Below are positions 58,308 through 64,000 of a stretch of DNA of 64,000 nt, piece after piece; position 1 is the stretch's first letter, and every line of letters starts with the position of its first letter. The translations under genes and the position numbers were made by a program. This stretch comes from Synoicihabitans lomoniglobus. GTDB taxonomy: Bacteria > Verrucomicrobiota > Verrucomicrobiia > Opitutales > Opitutaceae. The notes beneath the pieces are model-generated. The model had not been told where the DNA came from, searched no databases, and saw only the letters and a program-made list of their open reading frames with translations. The stretch spans positions 4,893,501 to 4,957,500 of the forward strand of contig NZ_CP119075.1 in NCBI RefSeq assembly GCF_029023725.1, given 5' to 3'.

Positions 58308-59438
58308 TCAGGCACCGTCGGCCAACGCCTTCGCCGCTTCCGTGTCCGGGGAAACGGTTTCGTCCTCCCCGATGGAGTGATCCAATTGCTCGCTGAACGC
58401 TTGAATGAAGGCATGGCGCACAATGCCACCGATGGTGCGCAACGTATCCACATTGGCATCACCGAGCTCGCCACTGAACGGCAGACGGGTGCCGAGTTGG
58501 TCGCGCTCATGGTTTTTAAAGATCGTCGCCAAAAAGCTCACCCCGGCTTCCCACAAACTGCCGAGAATCGGTTTATCCTGCAGCGGGTAATCTGAAAAAT
58601 CCACGTTCTCCAAAAAGGGTTTCACGTAGCCCTCGAAACGTCCGTCGCGGGCCTGCATCTCCGCAAACACTGAGATGGTGCCCGCGCTCACATCCACCCC
58701 GGCGTGCGCCCGCAAGAAGTCATTCAACCGAGGCAAATCGACATCGCGCAATTCCACATCCAGGTCGAAACGCGGTTGCAGCGCAAACAAGTCTCCCTCG
58801 CCGGAAACCGCGAGGCGCCCCGCTCCATCCGTGTTGGCCTCCAACGCCAACGAAGCCGGCAGATCCTCCGCCACTGCTGCCCGGTTGCGCAGTCCCATCG
58901 CCACCATGTTGAGATCGCGAAGACGAATGTCGTAGGGCAGATCGCTCTCCTTGTTCAGGAGTCGGATCTCACTTTCGATGATCTCGAAACGCGCGATCTC
59001 CACGGGAAACAAATCCTCCACGACGTCCTGCCATCGTGCATCCGTCGGCGTCTGAGTCGCGGCATCGGACTTGCCTTGCACAAAGGTCAACTCGGCCCGC
59101 GTGACGTAGATCTCACTCAAAACGCGGCCGCGCAGCAACAGTCCCCAAGCGAGCGAGAAATCAATTTCCTCCGCCCGCAGCAGCGGGATTTCCACCGTCC
59201 CGTCCGTCTGGTTCAACTCAACGCCTTCGAGCTGATAAGCCCCCCGCAGCAACGATACATCGATATCCTCCACGTGGCCGGTGTATCCCGGAATCTGCGC
59301 CAGCCGCCGGTTCACCGCCGTCTCCAATCCCCACGGCAACACCGCCCGCAGCACCACGAGCAGGACCACGACGACCAACAACCACCGCAGCAGGGCTGCG
59401 CTGCGAAGTCGACGGTTCACGGTTCGGAGCACGTTCAT
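58308..59438 (-). CDS. AsmA/DUF748-like membrane-anchored protein
   Basis: A 376-residue protein from ATG 59438 (a 59498 start adds unrelated residues). One N-terminal anchor (about 12-35, LRWLLVVVVLLVVLRAVLPW). The periplasmic part is repetitive beta-sheet: LETAVNRRLAQIPGYTGHVE, DIDVSLLRGAYQLEGVELNQ and RFDLDVELRDVDLPRLNDFL, the pattern of DUF748/AsmA-like proteins that bridge or assist lipid transfer to the outer membrane. Function by family only. Confidence 0.78.
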   Translation of the reverse strand: MNVLRTVNRRLRSAALLRWLLVVVVLLVVLRAVLPWGLETAVNRRLAQIPGYTGHVEDIDVSLLRGAYQLEGVELNQTDGTVEIPLLRAEEIDFSLAWGLLLRGRVLSEIYVTRAELTFVQGKSDAATQTPTDARWQDVVEDLFPVEIARFEIIESEIRLLNKESDLPYDIRLRDLNMVAMGLRNRAAVAEDLPASLALEANTDGAGRLAVSGEGDLFALQPRFDLDVELRDVDLPRLNDFLRAHAGVDVSAGTISVFAEMQARDGRFEGYVKPFLENVDFSDYPLQDKPILGSLWEAGVSFLATIFKNHERDQLGTRLPFSGELGDANVDTLRTIGGIVRHAFIQAFSEQLDHSIGEDETVSPDTEAAKALADGA

Positions 59439-59531
59439 GTTGATGCAATTTTCCAGCGCCCCGGCGCGACGGCATCCGGCGAGCGCCGACCGCCTCACCT
59501 CCGCTGAGGCGAAGCGACCGGGCCCGGCGAT

Positions 59532-60095
59532 TCAGGCATGCTGACCGTCATGCACGCCCTCGGTAACCTCCTCCACGAGTTTGGCGCAAAACGCCTCCAG
59601 GTCTCCGGGGTGACGGCTTGTCACCAAACCCTGGTCACACACCACTTCGGAATCCTCCCATTTGGCCCCCGCGTTGAGCAGGTCGGTTTTGAGAGATGAA
59701 TAAGAGGTGAGCCGACGACCTTCGACCACACCAGCCTCGATCAACAGCCACGGGGCATGGCAGATCGCCCCGACGGGTTTGCCCGCATCGAAGAATGATC
59801 GCACGAACTTCACGGCGGCTTCGTCTTGGCGCAGCGTGTCCGGATTAATCAATCCGCCCGGCAGCATGAGGGCGTCGAAGTCCTCGGCCCGAGCGGAGTC
59901 GAGCGCGACATCCACCGTCACTTCATCCGCCCAATCGCCATCCGACCAACCCCGGATGGGGCCGGTTTCGAGCGAAACGATCTTCACGGTGGCTCCGGCG
60001 TTTTTCAGTCTCTCGACGGGTTTTTTCAATTCACTCTCCTCGAATCCGTTGGTGGCGAGGACAGCGACAGTTCGTTTGGCAATATCAGCATTCAT
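59532..60095 (-). CDS. DJ-1/PfpI-family protein, deglycase or protease-like
   Basis: A 187-residue protein starting MNADIAKRTVAVLATNGFEE at 60095. The nucleophile Cys is in GAICHAPWLLIEAGVVEGRR, with its partner Glu in NGFEESELKKPVERL, and the substrate loop in DALMLPGGLINPDTLRQDEA. Length and motifs match YhbO/PfpI-type proteins with roles in carbonyl and stress tolerance. It lies 83 bp downstream of a small hydrophilic gene, probably cotranscribed. Confidence 0.9.
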   Translation of the reverse strand: MNADIAKRTVAVLATNGFEESELKKPVERLKNAGATVKIVSLETGPIRGWSDGDWADEVTVDVALDSARAEDFDALMLPGGLINPDTLRQDEAAVKFVRSFFDAGKPVGAICHAPWLLIEAGVVEGRRLTSYSSLKTDLLNAGAKWEDSEVVCDQGLVTSRHPGDLEAFCAKLVEEVTEGVHDGQHA

Positions 60096-60178
60096 AGCGT
60101 GGCAAGGGGGGTTGAGATTTCGGGTTGCACTGAAAAAAAAGTGGCGATCGGGAGGCGGAACGGTCCGAAGCGGGTGGG

Positions 60179-60562
60179 TCACAAACCGCGTTCGCGGCGC
60201 GCGGCCAACATGCGCTCGCGCTCCGCCGCATCCACGCCTTCGAGCGCCAGGCGCTCGGCGTCCTCCTGCTCGTCGCCCGAGGACACATCTTCGACCTGAT
60301 GCCCCCGGCTCGCCGGCGGCTCACTGGGATCACGGATCAGGCCCACATCCGATTTTTCGTTACCGGAATCGTGGGTGGGCAACTGCTCGCCCGAGATCTC
60401 ACGACGTGCCTGCTGCATATCTTCGGTGCTGTATTCGTCGCCCGGTTCTCCGCGCAGCCGAGCGAGCGCACGGGCGCGGTTTTCAAGTTGTTCCGGCGAT
60501 CGGTCCGAAGCTTCGTCGATCCGCTCGTCGCGCATGATGGTGCCTTTGGGTGAGTTATTCAT
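60179..60562 (-). CDS. Small hydrophilic hypothetical protein, 127 aa
   Basis: A charged, probably disordered protein (MNNSPKGTIMRDERIDEASD then RSPEQLENRARALARLRGEP) without hydrophobic core. Its C-terminus (DAAERERMLAARRERGL) is helical. Neighbouring the PfpI-type gene suggests a stress-related role, but nothing in the sequence proves it. Confidence 0.6.
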   Translation of the reverse strand: MNNSPKGTIMRDERIDEASDRSPEQLENRARALARLRGEPGDEYSTEDMQQARREISGEQLPTHDSGNEKSDVGLIRDPSEPPASRGHQVEDVSSGDEQEDAERLALEGVDAAERERMLAARRERGL

Positions 60563-60793
60563 GGCTTAGTTTTTTAGTTCAAGCGGTGAACGGCACGCCA
60601 TGGTGGCGGCGTGAACAACAGCGAGTCACCGCACACGCAGTCGGCTGTCTCCTGTGCATCGACCACCAAGCCTGCAGCTGGTTCGCGAACCGGCCCAAAA
60701 AACCCGATCGGGCCGAAAGTTTTCCGGATGCGACCGGCCAACCGTTCCGGTTACACCCTTGACCCCTCCGACGCGGCGCGAAAGTTGGATTCC

Positions 60794-62212
60794 ATGAATC
60801 GTCGTGAGTTCTTGGGTCGCAGTGCGGTGGTCGGAGCAACGATGAGCCTGCCGCATCTGGGCCGGGCGGACGAACCGTCCCCGCGCCCGCCCAAATCCGG
60901 ACAATCCCGTCCCAACATTCTGTTCATCTGGACCGACCAGCAGTCCGCGCACGCCATGAGCAACGCCGGCAACCCGTGGCTGCATACGCCCGCCATGGAC
61001 GAATTGGCGGCGCAAGGCGTGACGTTCAAGCAAACCTACTGCTCCGACCCGATCTGCGTGCCGTCACGCGCCAGTTGGTTGACTGGACAAATGCCGCACC
61101 GCACCGGCGTCACCTTCAATACCGAAGAGGGCGGCGTGGTGGGCGCACCGCTGTCGCGACGATTTGCCGAGCAAGGTTACGACACCGGCTACGTCGGCAA
61201 ATGGCACATCCCACACGCGCCCGACGACAAAGCGTGGCACGGTTTCGAGTTCACTCGGCACATGCGCAACAACCGGCTCGACCCCGATGTGTTGCCCGCC
61301 TGCAACGAGTTCCTGCGCACGCCACGAGACCACCCTTTCTTTCTCGTCGCGTCGTTTCTCAATCCGCACGACATCTGCGAATGGGCCCGACTGGCCGCCG
61401 GAGGACCCGACGTGCTGCCCAACGGCCAACTGCCACCCGCTCCGCCGCCCGAGGCGTGCCCGCCCCTGCCCGACAACTTTGAAATCCCAGCCGGCGAACC
61501 CGACATCATTCGCACCATGCAGGCCCGCGGTCCCAAACTGTATCCGACCGTGGGCTGGCCCGAAGGCCGGTGGCGCCAATACCTGTGGGCGTATTATCGC
61601 CTCATCGAACGCGTCGACGCCCAAGTCGGCGCGATCCTGCAAACGCTGCGCGAAACCGGTCAGGACGAAAACACCGTGATCGTTTTTTCGAGCGACCACG
61701 GCGACGGCGCCGCCTCCCACCGCTGGAACCAAAAAACCCTGTTCTACGAAGAAGTCGCCAAGGTGCCCTTCATCGTGCGTCCGCCCGCCTGCGCCCGCGC
61801 CGGACAACGCGACGACCACAGTTTGGTGAACCTCAACCTGGACTTCTTTCCCACCGTCTTTGACTACGCCGGCCTTCCGGCGACACCGGGACTGCCCGGA
61901 CGCAGCGTGCGCGGGTTAATCGAAGGCCAGCCCGGTGCGACCGGCCACCCCTTCGTCATCAGCCAAAACGAAATCACCAACATTTACGGCGCCTCGGAAG
62001 GCGTCTACGGCCGCATGCTCCGCACGGCGCGCTACAAATACGTCCGCTTTTCCACCGGTGAAAAACGCGAACAACTCTTCGACCTGACCGACGACCCCGG
62101 CGAGATGCAGGACTTGGTCACGAAGACGTCCCATACCGACGTGCTCGCAGAGCATCGCACCCTGCTCGACGACTGGATGCGCCGCGAAGACGACCACATC
62201 ATGGCTGGTTGA
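60794..62212 (+). CDS. Sulfatase, Tat-exported
   Basis: A 472-residue type I sulfatase from ATG 60794 (the frame runs back to 60611 without family similarity). N-terminal twin-arginine signal MNRREFLGRSAVVGATMSLP. Catalytic motif CVPSRASWLTGQ, whose Cys is matured to formylglycine. Metal ligands lie in PNILFIWTDQQSAHAMSNAG and NTVIVFSSDHGDGAASHRWN; KWHIPHAPDDKAWHGF holds the conserved Lys-x-His. It probably removes sulfate from polysaccharide or a sulfated small molecule. No anaerobic or FGE-type maturase gene is in the window. Confidence 0.92.
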   Translation: MNRREFLGRSAVVGATMSLPHLGRADEPSPRPPKSGQSRPNILFIWTDQQSAHAMSNAGNPWLHTPAMDELAAQGVTFKQTYCSDPICVPSRASWLTGQMPHRTGVTFNTEEGGVVGAPLSRRFAEQGYDTGYVGKWHIPHAPDDKAWHGFEFTRHMRNNRLDPDVLPACNEFLRTPRDHPFFLVASFLNPHDICEWARLAAGGPDVLPNGQLPPAPPPEACPPLPDNFEIPAGEPDIIRTMQARGPKLYPTVGWPEGRWRQYLWAYYRLIERVDAQVGAILQTLRETGQDENTVIVFSSDHGDGAASHRWNQKTLFYEEVAKVPFIVRPPACARAGQRDDHSLVNLNLDFFPTVFDYAGLPATPGLPGRSVRGLIEGQPGATGHPFVISQNEITNIYGASEGVYGRMLRTARYKYVRFSTGEKREQLFDLTDDPGEMQDLVTKTSHTDVLAEHRTLLDDWMRREDDHIMAG

Positions 62213-62268
62213 GACGACAGCGAATGACGACGGCGACCATCGGCTCCGACTCAGGTTGGATTACCCGC

Positions 62269-63732
62269 TCAACGGTGGGAGTCGGTCCGATCGACATGGT
62301 CGGGTTGGAAACGCGTGAACGCTGGGCCCGGCCCCGCCGAAAGGTCTGACGTGAACACGAGCGAGCCCTCGGCGGGCTCAAACAGGTCGTCGACCTGTCG
62401 CACGAATGCCTCGTTCCAGCCCCGGGATTGGCCGTAAAAATTGATCTCACTCAACAAGCGGTCGTAACGCGCGTTTTCCCACTCGCGCACGGTCGACTCA
62501 TACGCGAGATAGGCCGTGATTGATTCGATGTAGGACTGCTTGCCGGCCTCATAGGCCCGGGCCGAGGAATCACGCAGCACTGCGTGCTGGGCGACCAGGT
62601 CCTCGAGTTCGAGCACGCTGCGCCGCGATTGATTCATCAATTCCTGGCGGTAGCGATCCGACTTCTCTTGCTGGACCTGGCTGACCTTAAGTTGGCGTTC
62701 TTTGGCCAGCTTGCGATACGTGAACGTCTTCGCTTCCGAGCGATTGATCCCCCGATTGAAAATATCCCACTGCACGGCCACCCCCGCCGCATAACCCGTA
62801 ATATCGCGGGCGCCGCCAAACACGGAGCCATCGGCATTGTCCAATTCGTAACGCCCGAACAAACTGAGCACCGGCCACGTGCGACGCTGAGTCGCGGTAA
62901 TCTGGTGCTCCAGTTCATCGATCTCCGCCTCCAACGTTTCCTGTTGCGGATGGGAGTTGGTCTCCACCGCCGCGGCCGCCACCGCCTCCGCCAGCGAGGC
63001 TTCGGGTGACAGCTCGACCCAAGAGGACTTCAGCACCTCGCCGCCAACTCCCAGATTGGCCAGCTCATAGTGGAGCTGCTTCACATAGTTGTTCTTCTCG
63101 CGCTTCATGCCCGCCAGCGAGAGTTTGACGTTTTGCACATCGGCGATGGTCGCCAATTTGACGTCGTAACTCTTCGACACGCCTTCGAGCTCCTTCTGCA
63201 ACCGCTGGATGACGCGATCGGCCGAGCCACTGAGTTCGTAAAGCCGCACGGTGCGCAGGAAACCCTCGACGATGCGCTGCGTGCGCAACTCCCGCATCTC
63301 GCGATTGAAATTGTGCTGCCGACGGTAGCGGGCCCGGGCGGCCTCGACCTCGGGCGCAATCGTCGGATCATACAGCGGCTGCGACACCTCGACGTTGAGC
63401 AAGGTGTTCGAGAAGCGCGTGATGCCCTCGCGGTAGATCGTCGTATCCGTGGCACTGATATCCTGCTCCACAAAGGATTCACGCCCGATCACAAAGAGCC
63501 GCGGAAAATACTGCTGACGTTGGGTTTGAATCTGCTGTTCCGCCGCCCGCAGTTCATACTCCGCCACCTCGACGTTCAGGTCCGCCACGATCGCCGCCTC
63601 ATAGATGTCCATCAGCGTGCCGGCCCGCAGGCTCGCAAGCGGAAAACCGCCGACGGCCGCCATAAAAAGCCCGGCCCCCCAACCAGACCGCGCCAGGCGG
63701 GCTCCAAAATAAAATGTAGTTGTTATTCTCAT
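62269..63732 (-). CDS. TolC-type outer membrane efflux protein
   Basis: A 487-residue protein with signal peptide (RSGWGAGLFMAAVGGFPLAS) and two tandem TolC halves of long helices: IYEAAIVADLNVEVAEYELR, QKELEGVSKSYDVKLATIAD and LEDLVAQHAVLRDSSARAYE. QTQRQQYFPRLFVIGRESFV is the first beta-strand region. It would form the outer-membrane part of a tripartite pump, but no inner-membrane or adaptor gene follows in the window. It starts 4 bp after the upstream gene stop. Confidence 0.85.
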   Translation of the reverse strand: MRITTTFYFGARLARSGWGAGLFMAAVGGFPLASLRAGTLMDIYEAAIVADLNVEVAEYELRAAEQQIQTQRQQYFPRLFVIGRESFVEQDISATDTTIYREGITRFSNTLLNVEVSQPLYDPTIAPEVEAARARYRRQHNFNREMRELRTQRIVEGFLRTVRLYELSGSADRVIQRLQKELEGVSKSYDVKLATIADVQNVKLSLAGMKREKNNYVKQLHYELANLGVGGEVLKSSWVELSPEASLAEAVAAAAVETNSHPQQETLEAEIDELEHQITATQRRTWPVLSLFGRYELDNADGSVFGGARDITGYAAGVAVQWDIFNRGINRSEAKTFTYRKLAKERQLKVSQVQQEKSDRYRQELMNQSRRSVLELEDLVAQHAVLRDSSARAYEAGKQSYIESITAYLAYESTVREWENARYDRLLSEINFYGQSRGWNEAFVRQVDDLFEPAEGSLVFTSDLSAGPGPAFTRFQPDHVDRTDSHR

Positions 63733-63736
63733 ACGA

Positions 63737-64000
63737 CTATTCTTTCGAAAATGGGGCGGAGCCGGGTCGCGTTATTTTCCGCACCGCCTGATACAAATTC
63801 CTATCGACGGGCATCCAATACGGCGCATTCGCCCGGGCTCGCCATCGCTGCAAGATCTCCGGATCGGCATTAATGCGGGCATCGCCCCAATCCAGCGCCC
63901 GGTGTTGGTTTTGGGAGTCCCAGTTCACGTTGATGATGCTCACCGCGCGGATCTCGGGATTACCCTCCACGAACTCAAAAAACGGTTTATACCAATAATC
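63737..64000 (-). CDS. C-terminal part of a possible glycoside hydrolase
   Basis: The frame is open to the window edge (DYWYKPFFEFVEGNPEIRAV, then SIINVNWDSQNQHRALDWGD). The block NPEIRAVSIINVNWD ... WGDARINADPEILQRWRARA resembles the end of the TIM barrel in GH26-like or related exported glycosidases. The catalytic part is outside the window, so the call is tentative. Only 4 bp separate its stop from the TolC-type start, suggesting cotranscription. Confidence 0.55.
   Translation of the reverse strand, partial: DYWYKPFFEFVEGNPEIRAVSIINVNWDSQNQHRALDWGDARINADPEILQRWRARANAPYWMPVDRNLYQAVRKITRPGSAPFSKE

Noticed and set aside
1..64000. CRISPR arrays, rRNA and tRNA genes
   Set aside because: The tandem repeats seen have too few, too short units without spacers of equal length. 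No tRNA arm pattern or rRNA core sequence was found by eye.

Overview
The window looks like the chromosome of a Verrucomicrobiota bacterium close to Opitutaceae. It is GC-rich, with GC-rich third codon positions in the resident genes. It carries a very large TonB-dependent receptor of the type common in Opitutales, a xylan/xylose-oligosaccharide locus without a SusD-like gene, and many sulfatase, amidohydrolase and sodium-symporter type genes. No rRNA, tRNA or CRISPR array was recognised. The assignment is inferred from gene types; no marker-gene search was possible.

Layout. 1-1033 is the end of a GH127-type glycosidase. 1119-10770 is accessory DNA: two complete HigBA toxin-antitoxin loci and a HigA remnant, an AT-rich foreign module, a truncated IS4 copy, an intact IS481 element, an IS91-like element that carries a tyrosine recombinase, and a small membrane-protein gene broken by an amber codon. 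Within it sits a three-gene ECF sigma/anti-sigma cluster (4967-6897). 11088-24233 is the xylan locus. On the minus strand it reads xylA, a GPH-type symporter, GH67 alpha-glucuronidase, GH8 exo-oligoxylanase and GH43 beta-xylosidase. A divergent LacI-type regulator and a TonB-dependent receptor follow. Together these would import glucuronylated xylo-oligosaccharides, strip glucuronate, release xylose and isomerise it to xylulose.

24747-25781 holds an unannotated 58-codon ORF with its own terminator, then a FliA-type sigma factor. 25820-27592 is an IS701-like element with an AbrB-like first gene, flanked by identical 33-bp palindromes. 27779-32512 is a minus-strand run (M48 protease, two YbjQ-type proteins, a TRIC-type channel, an unknown protein, a sodium:solute symporter). 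glyS (32927-34456) marks the left edge of a 5.8-kb island. That island holds vapBC, tandem repeats, two 190-bp MITEs, an IS30 remnant, an AT-rich ankyrin lipoprotein and two IS4-family elements with clear target duplications. It ends at 40265-40324 with a second, diverged copy of the glyS 3' end.

40688-64000 is mostly housekeeping and accessory metabolism. It includes mlaA plus an RND exporter, an SdpR/SdpI-like/thioredoxin-like operon, a vWFA-type surface protein, an amidohydrolase, a Gfo/Idh/MocA oxidoreductase, a small phosphatase, a CPA1 antiporter fused to a PTS EIIA-like domain, a FUSC-type exporter with a DUF3309-like small gene upstream, an AsmA/DUF748-like protein, a PfpI-type protein, a Tat-exported sulfatase, a TolC-type protein and the end of a possible glycoside hydrolase.

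The strongest non-gene signal is a family of short tandem arrays built around GGGTC. They sit at the borders of nearly every accessory module between 1.7 and 44 kb and act as landing sites for insertion sequences. The strongest structural signal is the glyS 3'-end duplication that brackets the island.
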